From assembly GCA_017619795.1 (NCBI GenBank), contig JAFZRP010000035.1, forward strand, positions 1 to 64,000: 64,000 nucleotides of DNA, given 5' to 3'. Below, piece by piece: positions 1-8,296 of the stretch. This DNA comes from Treponema sp. (lineage in GTDB: Bacteria > Spirochaetota > Spirochaetia > Treponematales > Treponemataceae). Within the stretch, counting starts at the first letter, position 1. Each line of letters begins with the position of its first letter. The notes beneath the pieces are model-generated. The model searched no databases, had not been told where the DNA came from, and saw only the letters and a list, made by a program, of their open reading frames with translations. A program made the position numbers and the translations under genes.

Positions 1-65
1 CGATTGATTTGATTGAAAAGGATGAGCTTTCAAAGATTCTGAAAAGAATAAACATGAGCAACTAG
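1..65 (+). CDS. 3' end of an unidentified protein (5' truncated by window)
   Basis: An open frame enters from the left edge and ends at a TAG at 63-65. It encodes only about 20 residues, ending in KILKRINMSN. It is charged and helical in character. It lies 38 bases upstream of rsmE on the same strand, so the two may be cotranscribed. Too little remains to assign a family. Confidence 0.5.
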   Translation, partial: IDLIEKDELSKILKRINMSN

Positions 66-103
66 GTGATTAAAGGATTTATGGTTCGCAGAAGGGTGGG
101 GAA

Positions 104-847
104 ATGAACATTTGTCTTTTTTCGCAGGAAGAAATTACAAAGCCTCTTGATGTAAAGGATGAACGTGGTGAACATATCCTCAAGATTCTTCATAAAAAAA
201 CAGGCGAAACTTTTACAGCCGGAATCTTAGGCGGAAAGTCTGGAACAGCAACCATAACAGATATTTCGGACGGAAAAATCTTTTTTACGTTTGAACCAGC
301 CGGAGACGGTAAGCCTTTGAATCCATTAAAAATGATTATAGGTTTTCCTCGTCCTATTCAGTTAAAGCGTCTTCTGCGCGATATTGCGGCTCTTGGTGTT
401 TGCGAAGTTCACCTTACAGGAACTGAGCTTGGCGAAAAGTCGTATATGCAGTCAACGCTTGTAGAAAAGGGAAACGCTTATAAAATGCTGCTTGATGGTA
501 CGGTTCAGGCAGGCAGCACGTATGTTCCGGAGCTTTTTTTACATAAGACGCTAAATGAGTGCCTTAGTTTCTTTTCTGATGATGATGTGCGGCTTGCTCT
601 TGATAATAAAAATCCTGCTATGCGGCTGCAGGAGGCATTACAGGAAAAGGCTGTATCAGCAAAAACTACAACGGAACAAAAGGTTATTGCGGCAATTGGA
701 AGTGAGCGCGGTTGGACAGATAGGGAGCGAAAGCTTCTTGAAGATAAAGGTTTTATCCGCTGCGGAATGGGCGAAAGAATAATGAGAACAGAAACGGCTG
801 CAACAGTTGCCGGCTCAATCATATTGAACTACATGGAGTGTTTATGA
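104..847 (+). CDS. rsmE: 16S rRNA (uracil-1498-N3)-methyltransferase RsmE
   Basis: RsmE methylates N3 of U1498 in 16S rRNA using SAM and is a SPOUT (knotted) methyltransferase. The 247-residue protein has the usual family length. Residues 1-70 form the PUA-like N-terminal region. The C-terminal knot is visible at residues 195-235, with AAIGSERGWTDRE (the family GPEGG region) and GERIMRTETAA. The ATG at 104 follows a strong ribosome-binding site, GGGTGGGG at 94-101. The stop codon overlaps the next start by four bases (ATGA), so translation of the two is probably coupled. It heads a housekeeping run that also contains rsmG, a second 16S rRNA methyltransferase. Confidence 0.93.
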   Translation: MNICLFSQEEITKPLDVKDERGEHILKILHKKTGETFTAGILGGKSGTATITDISDGKIFFTFEPAGDGKPLNPLKMIIGFPRPIQLKRLLRDIAALGVCEVHLTGTELGEKSYMQSTLVEKGNAYKMLLDGTVQAGSTYVPELFLHKTLNECLSFFSDDDVRLALDNKNPAMRLQEALQEKAVSAKTTTEQKVIAAIGSERGWTDRERKLLEDKGFIRCGMGERIMRTETAATVAGSIILNYMECL

Positions 848-1656
848 CAAACGATAAGATTAAAGAAATCCTGCTCGACGTTTATGAAACAGAGCTTGAT
901 TTTACAGTAACACAAACAGGAAAAGAAAGTAAAAGAGTAAACGGCTTTTATAAACCAGATACTCACGAAATCTTTCTTCATAATCTGAACTTTAAATCAG
1001 ATAACCAGCTCGTATATACAGCTGTTCACGAATATACTCATCACGTAATAACAGAACAGAAGCTTAAGTTTGATCCGTCTTATTCCTGCAATTCAAAGGT
1101 TCATACGCAGGAGTTCTGGGCAAAGTTTGGTGAGCTTTTAGGAATTGCAGAGCAGAAGGGCTATTATTCGCTTGGCTGGGAAAGTAATCCTGAGCTTAAA
1201 GCTTTAACAGAAGATATCCGTACTAATTATCTTGCAAAAAACGGTGAGCTTATGCAGGAGTTTGGTAAAAAGCTTTCTCGTGCCTGGGAGCTCTGCAAAG
1301 AAGCCGATATCCGTTATGAAGATTATATAGACAGAGTTCTTTGCCTGCCACGAAGCTCCGAACGCGATATGAGAAGAGTTGCTGCATCAGATGTAAATCC
1401 TGCAATCGGTTTTGATAATATGAAGCTTGTAGCTTCTGTAAAAAAGAAGGATGATCGTGCTGATATTGAGCAGGAGTTCCTTCAGGGTGGAAAAAGCCCG
1501 TCTACAGTCCGCGAGCTTATGAAGCAGAAGGCCGCACAGAAAAAGAGTGAAGATCCAAGAACAAAGCTTGAACGTGAACGAAGCAGACTTGAAAAAACAA
1601 TTGCTCAGCTTACTCATCGTCTGGAAGTTGTGGAGGAAAGTCTTGCAAGCATGTAA
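844..1656 (+). CDS. SprT/WLM-like putative zinc metalloprotease with C-terminal coiled coil
   Basis: This 270-residue cytoplasmic protein has a zincin motif HEYTH at residues 62-66, followed by HTQEFW with His87. That spacing resembles the H-x-x-x-F third-ligand motif of SprT and WLM families. A metalloprotease or metal-binding role is therefore inferred; no substrate can be named. The last 50 residues are highly charged (KLERERSRLEKTIAQLTHRLE) and look like a coiled coil. I chose ATG 844, which overlaps the rsmE stop and has GGAG at 835-838; a GTG at 838 is in frame but lacks such spacing. There is no signal peptide. The following gene starts inside its 3' end. Confidence 0.6.
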   Translation: MTNDKIKEILLDVYETELDFTVTQTGKESKRVNGFYKPDTHEIFLHNLNFKSDNQLVYTAVHEYTHHVITEQKLKFDPSYSCNSKVHTQEFWAKFGELLGIAEQKGYYSLGWESNPELKALTEDIRTNYLAKNGELMQEFGKKLSRAWELCKEADIRYEDYIDRVLCLPRSSERDMRRVAASDVNPAIGFDNMKLVASVKKKDDRADIEQEFLQGGKSPSTVRELMKQKAAQKKSEDPRTKLERERSRLEKTIAQLTHRLEVVEESLASM

Positions 1657-2590
1657 TCGTTTTTCAGGTAAGCAGCTTGTAAAAAAGGCTGTTGTACTGT
1701 TGTTCTGTTCAGTTTTATTTTCAGAGAGTTTATTTTCACAGGAAAAGCTTGATATGCCTCCTATGCCAAAAATGCCGGACATGCCGAGTATTTCCTTTCC
1801 TGAATACAGCGACACCTTTTATCATCCTGCAATGCCGGAAAACTATAAAAAGGAAAATGCAAACGATAAAAACAAACCTGAAAAGGATGCAGCTGAAACA
1901 GATAAAACTGAAAAGACTAACCAGAAAAAATCGCAGAATACGCTGATGAAGGCTTTGGTTTCCGGGGAAGATGTACTTTCTGCTTCCGATATTTATTCTT
2001 TGTACGAGCTTGGAATGTTCGGAGATGTTTCTTCGATTATGGGCTATGGTCAGTCAGATTACAGCTCTGCTTTTTCTTCAACAAACACAACAAACCTTAT
2101 GCTTCAGCAGGTACTAAATGAGCTTGAAGAGATGAAAGAGTCTCAGAAAAAAGAAGCAGAATCAGACAGCGGAAAGCTTGAGCAGAAGGAAATCCATCAG
2201 GATATTCAGAACTTCAGACAGAGAGAGCCTTCAATCCTCAGGTTCAGAATTAACGGTTACAATATTGCCGATTCATTATCAACAGTATTTTTCAGTGAGC
2301 CTGATGTTGACGGCAGCTTTTTACTCACAGCCGATAGAAAATATTTTGCAAATCAGCAGCCAAGAACAGAAACCTTTTATTTTCTGTTCAAAACTATGAA
2401 GGGAAATGGTACAACTACAACGTACGAGGTAACTCCATCAATCGTTCAGGACAGAACAAATACAAACTCGTTCGTTTATCAGCTCTGCCAGCAGAAAAAT
2501 CTTACAGCCGAAAAAACAGGAAACCTCATCGTATTCCACTATACCTCGGACGATTTTAATGCCGATATGCTGCTCGATCTTGATAAATAA
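1643..2590 (+). CDS. Exported hypothetical protein with Met/Pro repeats
   Basis: I do not recognise the family. The start appears to be TTG 1643, because a near-perfect ribosome-binding site GGAGG lies at 1632-1636 inside the upstream gene, and starting there gives a clean signal peptide (basic Lys-Lys, then VVLLFCSVLFSESLFSQ). Upstream in-frame starts would put charged sequence in front of it. The mature 315-residue precursor continues with a Met-Pro repeat (MPPMPKMPDMPSI), a Lys/Glu/Thr-rich spacer, a short coiled-coil-like segment and a C-terminal domain of about 110 residues with predicted beta strands. It probably acts in the periplasm or envelope. It overlaps the preceding gene by 14 bases and precedes rsmG by 21 bases. 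Confidence 0.6.
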   Translation: MQACNRFSGKQLVKKAVVLLFCSVLFSESLFSQEKLDMPPMPKMPDMPSISFPEYSDTFYHPAMPENYKKENANDKNKPEKDAAETDKTEKTNQKKSQNTLMKALVSGEDVLSASDIYSLYELGMFGDVSSIMGYGQSDYSSAFSSTNTTNLMLQQVLNELEEMKESQKKEAESDSGKLEQKEIHQDIQNFRQREPSILRFRINGYNIADSLSTVFFSEPDVDGSFLLTADRKYFANQQPRTETFYFLFKTMKGNGTTTTYEVTPSIVQDRTNTNSFVYQLCQQKNLTAEKTGNLIVFHYTSDDFNADMLLDLDK

Positions 2591-2611
2591 TTATTGTTTT
2601 TGGAAGAAAAA

Positions 2612-3295
2612 ATGGGAAAAGATAGTGAACTGCTGAAAAAGGGATTGTTAGCCTGCGGTATTCCGGAAGAAAAGCTGGAAGCTGTTACGGATAAAATGAA
2701 CCGTTATATCAAGGAAATTGTCCTGTTTAATTCAGCCTATAATCTTACAAATACTTCTGATTATGATGAACTTGTAATCCGTCACATTCTTGATTCTCTT
2801 GCAGCGTATAAAGAGCTTGAAGAAATTGCAAAAGGTTGTGTGAATGCAGGTGTTGCCGAAAACGAGCTTGTTTTTGCAGATATCGGTTCTGGCGGCGGGT
2901 TACCTGGTATTCCACTTGCTTCAGTTTTTCCACAGTACAAGTTTAAGCTTGTAGAACGAATGAGTAAGCGTTGTGCTTTTCTGGAAAACTGTGCTGCAAT
3001 CCTTGGCCTAAAAAATGTTGAGGTAATAAACTCAGAGGCAGAAAGAGTCACACCAGAAAGCTTTGATATTGCAGTTTTCCGTGCATTCCGTCCCCTCGAT
3101 TCAAAAATGACTTCAACACTGCTTAGGATTATAAAAAAGGGTGGTTATCTTGCGGCATATAAAGCAAAAATGGAAAATATAACAGAAGAGATGACTGCTA
3201 TAAAAGAGCTTGTTCCGGAGTATGAGGTAAAGCCTCTTAAGGTTCCGGGGCTTGAGGATAGTGAAAGAAATCTTGTTATTATAAAAAAAGCATAA
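2612..3295 (+). CDS. rsmG: 16S rRNA (guanine-527-N7)-methyltransferase RsmG (GidB)
   Basis: RsmG methylates N7 of G527 in 16S rRNA. The 227-residue protein has the family length and the SAM-binding motif FADIGSGGGLPGIP at residues 88-101, followed by FKLVERMSKRCAFL and the AFRPL motif. ATG 2612 is preferred over the in-frame TTG at 2594, because GGAAG at 2602-2606 sits five bases in front of it. In many bacteria gidB lies next to parA-parB near oriC; here parAB is about 3.3 kb downstream on the same strand, separated by three genes. Confidence 0.93.
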   Translation: MGKDSELLKKGLLACGIPEEKLEAVTDKMNRYIKEIVLFNSAYNLTNTSDYDELVIRHILDSLAAYKELEEIAKGCVNAGVAENELVFADIGSGGGLPGIPLASVFPQYKFKLVERMSKRCAFLENCAAILGLKNVEVINSEAERVTPESFDIAVFRAFRPLDSKMTSTLLRIIKKGGYLAAYKAKMENITEEMTAIKELVPEYEVKPLKVPGLEDSERNLVIIKKA

Positions 3296-3317
3296 TAAAA
3301 TCGTACGGGAGAAAAAG

Positions 3318-4472
3318 ATGAAAACAATAGGTAAGTTTTTAAGAAATAAAGAAAGAACACCGGCACAGGTTGTTATTCAGGATGTGCTTGCTGTAAAAAA
3401 AGGTGAGCGCGTTTTAGTCATTGCTAATCCTGCAACAAACGAAATTGCCCAGGATTTATATCTTGCTGCAGAAGAAGTTGGTGCAACTCCAACCTTAATG
3501 TTTCAGCCTGACAAAACAAGCTTTGATAATGCAAATAAAGAGGTTCTTGCTGCAATTGAATCTGCACCGGAGGTTTGTCTTTCCATTTCAAATATAAAGC
3601 TTGGAAAGGATCCGAAGGCAACTGCAAATCCATATAAAGCAAAAGACGGTCAGGAATTCACACATATTTTTGATTATCTCCTTGATGGGGAAAAATGTAT
3701 GCGTGCTGTTTGGACTCCTGGAATTACTGTAGACATGATGAACAGAACTGCTGCAATCAATTATAAAGAGCTTAAGGAAAGGTGTGAAAAGCTCAACCGA
3801 TTCTTTAATGATGCGGTCAGCGTTCACGTAACTGCGGCTGGCGGTACAGATTTAGTTGTTCCTGTAACAGGCAGAAAGCTTATGTTTGATGATGGTGATT
3901 TTTCAAAGCCTGGAGCTGGCGGAAACATTCCTGCCGGCGAGGTGTTTATTAGTCCTCTTGTTGGTGGTCTAAAAGCTGACGATGGAACTGTAAACGAAGG
4001 CTGTGAAGGCGTTATTGTTTATGACGGTTCAATGACCTTTTCCGACGGTGATTCAATTCTTGAAACCCCAATTACCTGTAAAGTAAGCAAGGGCTATGTT
4101 ACTGAAATTACCGGTGGTGCGGAAGCTGAGCGTTTACGTAAAACAATAACCGAAGCAGAAAAGCGCGCAATTCAGTATGAGCAGGAGAAAAAGCTTCCTG
4201 AGGGTATGGGCGAGGTTTATAAAAAGAATGCCCGAAATATCGGTGAGCTTGGAATCGGCTTGAATCCTGCTGCAAAAATTACAGGAAACATGCTTGAGGA
4301 TGAAAAGGCTTTCCACACATGTCATTTTGCAATCGGTGAAAATTATGATAATGATGCACCAAGCCTTATCCACCTGGACGGTGTTGTGCGAAATCCTACA
4401 ATTACTATAAGCTATAAAAATGGTACTGAAAAGGTAATTCTTGATAACGGTATGCTCACAATTGAGAACTAA
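3318..4472 (+). CDS. M29-family metallo-aminopeptidase
   Basis: The 384-residue protein resembles M29 (AmpS/PepS-type) aminopeptidases, which use two metal ions to remove N-terminal residues from peptides in the cytoplasm. Family landmarks seen are GGNIPAGEVFISP with its metal-binding Glu, NARNIGELGIGLNP, the HFAIGENYDND segment with the metal-binding His, and HLDGVVRNPTI near the C terminus. The length fits the family. The ATG follows GGGAGA, with 22 bases between it and rsmG. There is no signal peptide. Its role is probably general peptide turnover. Confidence 0.82.
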   Translation: MKTIGKFLRNKERTPAQVVIQDVLAVKKGERVLVIANPATNEIAQDLYLAAEEVGATPTLMFQPDKTSFDNANKEVLAAIESAPEVCLSISNIKLGKDPKATANPYKAKDGQEFTHIFDYLLDGEKCMRAVWTPGITVDMMNRTAAINYKELKERCEKLNRFFNDAVSVHVTAAGGTDLVVPVTGRKLMFDDGDFSKPGAGGNIPAGEVFISPLVGGLKADDGTVNEGCEGVIVYDGSMTFSDGDSILETPITCKVSKGYVTEITGGAEAERLRKTITEAEKRAIQYEQEKKLPEGMGEVYKKNARNIGELGIGLNPAAKITGNMLEDEKAFHTCHFAIGENYDNDAPSLIHLDGVVRNPTITISYKNGTEKVILDNGMLTIEN

Positions 4473-4504
4473 TACATTGTGCAAACTATCCGTTGGAGTT
4501 TTGT

Positions 4505-5362
4505 ATGAAAAAAACTTGTGTTTTATGTATATTTTTAAGTCTCAGTTTATTAGGTTGTCACGCTCAGAAAAAAACAAATAATACTTCTAATTCTAAGCCT
4601 GTGGACACTGTTAAGCCTGCGGAGGTAGTAAAGCCTGTGGAAGTGAATCCTGAAATTGAAAGACTTGCAAAGGTTATTTCTGCAATGAGTGACCGCTGTA
4701 AGGCAGAAATGAGAAATGGTTCTCTGGAGGAGCTTCTTGCAGATTTACATAAGGTTCTGGCGGTAGAGGCTTCTTTTCCGCAGGATGATTTGAGCCTTTA
4801 TTATCTTATTGATAAAAAACATTCTGTAGACGAAAGCTATGTACCGACGCATCTTGTAAAAATCCAGAGCAATAATTTTTATGTTGTAAACAAAAAGGAC
4901 ATTTATCTTCGCGAAGATGCAGAAGCGGCTTTACGTGAAATGGCAGGAAATGCAAAGGCTGATGGAGTTACACTCGATGTAAGCTCAACCTACCGTTCTT
5001 ATGCCTATCAGAAAAATCTTTTTGACTATTGGGTAAAGGTTGACGGTCTGGAAGAAGCAGAGCGTGAATCGGCAAGACCTGGTACTAGTCAGCATCAGCT
5101 TGGAACGGCAATAGATTTTGGTTCAATTGATGATGATTATGATAAGACTCCCGGCGGAAGATGGATGTATGAGCATTGCGGTGAATACGGCTGGAGTTTA
5201 AGCTTTCCAAAAGGGTATGAGGATGTTACAGGCTATCGTTGGGAATGCTGGCATTTCAGATACATCGGCATAGAGGCGTGTAAGTTCCAGAAAAAATGGT
5301 TTGGAAATGTTCAGCAGTTTATGCTCGAGTTTATTGATGAGTGGAAAAAATCTGAGGCGTAA
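4505..5362 (+). CDS. Lipoprotein D-alanyl-D-alanine carboxypeptidase, VanY/M15B family
   Basis: M15B enzymes trim the terminal D-Ala from peptidoglycan stem peptides. ATG 4505 is preceded by GGAG at 4495-4498 and gives a lipoprotein signal with lipobox LLGC (Cys18). After a KPVE-rich spacer, the catalytic domain shows SSTYRSY (160-166), GTSQHQLGTAIDFG with zinc ligands His197 and Asp204, and WECWH with the catalytic Glu247 and ligand His250. All key residues are present, so it should be active on the periplasmic face. The 3' end overlaps the convergent methyltransferase gene by 32 bases. Confidence 0.9.
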   Translation: MKKTCVLCIFLSLSLLGCHAQKKTNNTSNSKPVDTVKPAEVVKPVEVNPEIERLAKVISAMSDRCKAEMRNGSLEELLADLHKVLAVEASFPQDDLSLYYLIDKKHSVDESYVPTHLVKIQSNNFYVVNKKDIYLREDAEAALREMAGNAKADGVTLDVSSTYRSYAYQKNLFDYWVKVDGLEEAERESARPGTSQHQLGTAIDFGSIDDDYDKTPGGRWMYEHCGEYGWSLSFPKGYEDVTGYRWECWHFRYIGIEACKFQKKWFGNVQQFMLEFIDEWKKSEA

Positions 5363-6515
5363 TACCAAGATTTTTTAAGAGAGCAGGCTGCGAATCATCT
5401 TCCTTTTGGGGATTGTTTTTATTAGCCTTCTTTACGGCGCGAATCAAAATGTTTTTCGGAGTATGCTCAATATCTATAAACTCAAGCATTTGGACTTTGT
5501 AGTTCTGTGCTTCGAGCCATTCTCCGCGAAGAGCATCTGTTACAAGCGAAGAAAACTTTTCTTTTATAATTCCCCATTTCAAAAGCGAAGAAAAAGGTGA
5601 TTCTGAAGATAAAAGCTGTTTTTGCTCAGAAAGCAGCTTGTTCACTTCGTGCTGGCAGCAGGGAACGCTTAAAATTGCCTTTGATTTATGCTCGACTGCA
5701 TATTTTAATGCAAAATCGGTAGCGGTATCGCAGGCATGAAGTGTAATCACAATATCAGGATTTTTCGTATTGGAATAGCTTGCAATATCCCCTGTATGGA
5801 AAACAAGGTTTTTGAGTCCGAGCTTTTGTGTAATTTCATTACAGTAGCTTATTACATCCTCTTTTAAGTCCAGTCCTTCAATTTCGCATGGAATATGCTT
5901 AAGCTCTGTAAGATAATAATGAACAGCAAACGTCAGGTACGATTTTCCACAGCCAAAATCTGCAATTCGGATGGAGTCGTCTGCTTCTCCGCTGCTTGTT
6001 TTGAGGCTTTGAACTTCGGGTATAATATCATCAATAAACTCGAGAAATCTGTTTATCTGACGGAACTTATCATATTTAGAAGAAATGATTTTACCTTCCG
6101 GTGTCATAACGCCAAGAAGAACTAAAAAAGGAACAGGAATGCCTTCCGGAATAAGATAGTTTTTATTGTTGATTTTGTTGCTGATTTTGTTATTTGCACT
6201 GGAGCTGGCGTTTTTGTCTAAATCCTTTGCAATTCGGGTAAGCCTGCCTTTTTTATTTGAGAGAAAAGTGATTTCCTGAGTTTCTGTTCGCTGAACACAA
6301 TTTCTAAACGTTTTTCCGACATTTTGTGTTAAAAACTCTTCAAGTTCCTGCTCAGAAAAATGCCTGTGTGTAACCTGCGTTTTTGTAAAAAATTCCGCAA
6401 AATATTTTGTTTTTCCACCGGCATTTTCCGCCTTTATTTTGATTTTTTCGTACGGTTTCCCCAGCAGAGCTTCTGTTTCATTTGTCGGTTTAGAAAGAGT
6501 TGCACTAATAATCAT
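5331..6515 (-). CDS. Class I SAM-dependent methyltransferase (Methyltransf_32-like)
   Basis: The 394-residue cytoplasmic protein has an N-terminal region of about 120 residues of unknown role, then a Rossmann methyltransferase domain with motif I IADFGCGKSYLTFAVHYYL (183-201). It continues with EGLDLKEDV and DIVITLHACDTATDFAL. These features match a broad family of methyltransferases, several acting on RNA; the substrate is not deducible. A low-complexity Asn/Lys/Ser stretch (about 101-119) separates the halves. ATG 6515 has GGAG in front. It is divergent from parA, and its 3' end runs 32 bases into the convergent VanY gene. Confidence 0.75.
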   Translation of the reverse strand: MIISATLSKPTNETEALLGKPYEKIKIKAENAGGKTKYFAEFFTKTQVTHRHFSEQELEEFLTQNVGKTFRNCVQRTETQEITFLSNKKGRLTRIAKDLDKNASSSANNKISNKINNKNYLIPEGIPVPFLVLLGVMTPEGKIISSKYDKFRQINRFLEFIDDIIPEVQSLKTSSGEADDSIRIADFGCGKSYLTFAVHYYLTELKHIPCEIEGLDLKEDVISYCNEITQKLGLKNLVFHTGDIASYSNTKNPDIVITLHACDTATDFALKYAVEHKSKAILSVPCCQHEVNKLLSEQKQLLSSESPFSSLLKWGIIKEKFSSLVTDALRGEWLEAQNYKVQMLEFIDIEHTPKNILIRAVKKANKNNPQKEDDSQPALLKNLGITPQIFSTHQ

Positions 6516-6551
6516 TTTTTCTCCAGTTCTTTTTTATACTATATAGATTTC

Positions 6552-6588
6552 TTGAAATAAAGTCACGTTGCTGATATAATATTTTACT
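6552..6588 (+). promoter_or_regulatory. sigma70-type promoter of parA, near-leaderless
   Basis: The -35 box TTGAAA (6552-6557) and the consensus -10 TATAAT (6575-6580) are separated by 17 bases. Only eight bases lie between the -10 box and the parA ATG at 6589, and they contain no ribosome-binding site. Transcription should begin about two bases before the start codon. Confidence 0.75.
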
Positions 6589-7344
6589 ATGGGTAAATGT
6601 ATTGTATTTGTTAACCAAAAGGGTGGTGTCGGAAAAACAACTTCCGCAATTAATATCGGGGCATACATTGCTTTAGCCGGAAAAAAAGTTCTTCTTGTCG
6701 ATTTTGACTCTCAGGGAAATATGTCTAGCGGTGTTGGCGCTTCTAAAGACAAGCCGACCGTTTATGAGCTTTTAGCAGGAATGGTTTCTGCAGAAGCTGC
6801 CGTAAAGCATACTCCAGTTGAGAACCTTGATGCAATCAGTGCTTCCATAGATTTGTCTGGTGCTGCAATCGAGCTTGTTGACCAGGAAAACCGTGAATAT
6901 TACTTAAAGGAAGCTCTTGCTCCTTTGCGCGAAATATACGACTTTATTTTAATTGACTGTCCACCATCTCTTGGCATTTTAACCTTAAACGGACTTGCTG
7001 CTGCAGATTCTGTACTTGTTCCAATGCAGTGTGAATACTTTGCCCTTGAAGGAATTACCCTTCTTCTTCAGACAGTACAAAAGGTTCAGAAGGAAATAAA
7101 CCCTAACTTAAAGATTGGCGGTATTTTCTTTACAATGTACGATTCAAGAACACGACTTGCCCAGGATGTTGTTCTTCAGGTTAAATCATATTTTAAAGAT
7201 TTAGTTTTCAATACAATTATTCCTCGAAATGTACGCTTGTCTGAAGCTCCTTCTCATGGACTTCCGATTTGTAAATATGATCCTGCTTGTGTAGGTGCAA
7301 AAAGCTATGAAAAACTAGCGGAAGAGGTGATTCGCCGTGGCTAA
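6589..7344 (+). CDS. parA: Chromosome-partitioning ATPase ParA (Soj)
   Basis: ParA is a deviant-Walker ATPase that, with ParB bound at parS, segregates the chromosome origin. The 251-residue protein begins with KCIVFVNQKGGVGKTTSAIN, carrying the deviant Walker A at residues 9-18. It continues with VDFDSQGN (switch I), FILIDCPPSLG (Walker B) and the C-terminal NVRLSEAPSHG typical of chromosomal ParA. No ribosome-binding site precedes the ATG, and the promoter -10 box lies eight bases upstream, so the mRNA is probably leaderless. The stop overlaps the parB start by eight bases. I did not notice a parS-like palindrome in the window. Confidence 0.95.
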   Translation: MGKCIVFVNQKGGVGKTTSAINIGAYIALAGKKVLLVDFDSQGNMSSGVGASKDKPTVYELLAGMVSAEAAVKHTPVENLDAISASIDLSGAAIELVDQENREYYLKEALAPLREIYDFILIDCPPSLGILTLNGLAAADSVLVPMQCEYFALEGITLLLQTVQKVQKEINPNLKIGGIFFTMYDSRTRLAQDVVLQVKSYFKDLVFNTIIPRNVRLSEAPSHGLPICKYDPACVGAKSYEKLAEEVIRRG

Positions 7345-8296
7345 AAATGGACTTGGAAAAGGATTAGGTGCTCTGCTTTCGGAGAATAAAGCTGCTTCTG
7401 AAGAGATTGCGGTTTCAACTGGTGGTCTGCATTCATTTAACATAAAAAAAAGTAATTTACCTTCCTGCATAGAGGTTGATGAAAACGGTGGACTTTGGAT
7501 AGATCCAGCATTACTCAAGCCAAATCCAAAGCAGCCTCGTGTTGATTTTAATAAAAAACAGCTCGAAGAACTGTGTGATTCTGTAAAGGCTAACGGTATT
7601 CTTCAGCCGATTATTATCGAACCGGTTGAAGGAACGGAAAACGAGTTTTATATAATTGCCGGTGAGCGAAGAACTCGTGCCGCTAAAATGGCAGGGCTCA
7701 CAAAGGTTCCTGTTCAGTTAAGACAGTTTAATGAACAGAAAAAACTTGAAATTGCTTTAATCGAAAATATTCAGCGTTCGGATTTAAATCCAATAGAAGA
7801 AGCTACGGCTTATTACAATCTTATTCAGATGGGTGATTTAAGCCAGGATGAGGTTGCAAAGAGAGTAGGTAAAAACCGTGCTACAATTGCAAATGCAATC
7901 CGTTTGTTGAAATTACCTGAAGATATTCAGAAGGCTCTTGCCGAAGGAATTATTTCATCTGGTCATGCGCGTGCTTTGCTTATGGTAAAGAATGATGCAG
8001 ATATGCGCGTTATGTTCGGTAAGATAACAAGTGGTGGTTTGTCTGTAAGAGAGGCTGAAGAATTGGCCGAAACTTACAACAACGGTGGCCGTGCAGCTAC
8101 TTCTAAAAAGAAAAAGGCAGCCGCAAAGAAAGACCCCGATGTTGCAAACTTTGAGCAGGAAGTTAAGAACCTTTTCGGCGTAAAAGAAGTTGCTTTCAAA
8201 GGTTCTATGGATAAAGGCTCCCTGCAGATTAGTTTCTCATCCAGAAAGGATTTTGACAGGATTTACGAAATCCTTATGGCTAAAAAGGCTTTATAG
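7337..8296 (+). CDS. parB: Chromosome-partitioning protein ParB (Spo0J)
   Basis: ParB binds parS, spreads as a CTP-dependent clamp and stimulates ParA. The GTG at 7337, with GAGGTGA seven bases before it, gives the characteristic N terminus MAKNGLGKGLGALLSE, the ParA-stimulating region. The clamp motif GERRTRAAK is at 109-117, ENIQRSDLNPIEEA at 143-156, and the helix-turn-helix LSQDEVAKRVGKNRATIANAIRLLKLP at about 168-194. The C-terminal dimerisation domain follows a Lys-rich linker. It overlaps parA by eight bases and its 3' end overlaps the convergent aminopeptidase gene by 34 bases. Confidence 0.95.
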   Translation: MAKNGLGKGLGALLSENKAASEEIAVSTGGLHSFNIKKSNLPSCIEVDENGGLWIDPALLKPNPKQPRVDFNKKQLEELCDSVKANGILQPIIIEPVEGTENEFYIIAGERRTRAAKMAGLTKVPVQLRQFNEQKKLEIALIENIQRSDLNPIEEATAYYNLIQMGDLSQDEVAKRVGKNRATIANAIRLLKLPEDIQKALAEGIISSGHARALLMVKNDADMRVMFGKITSGGLSVREAEELAETYNNGGRAATSKKKKAAAKKDPDVANFEQEVKNLFGVKEVAFKGSMDKGSLQISFSSRKDFDRIYEILMAKKAL

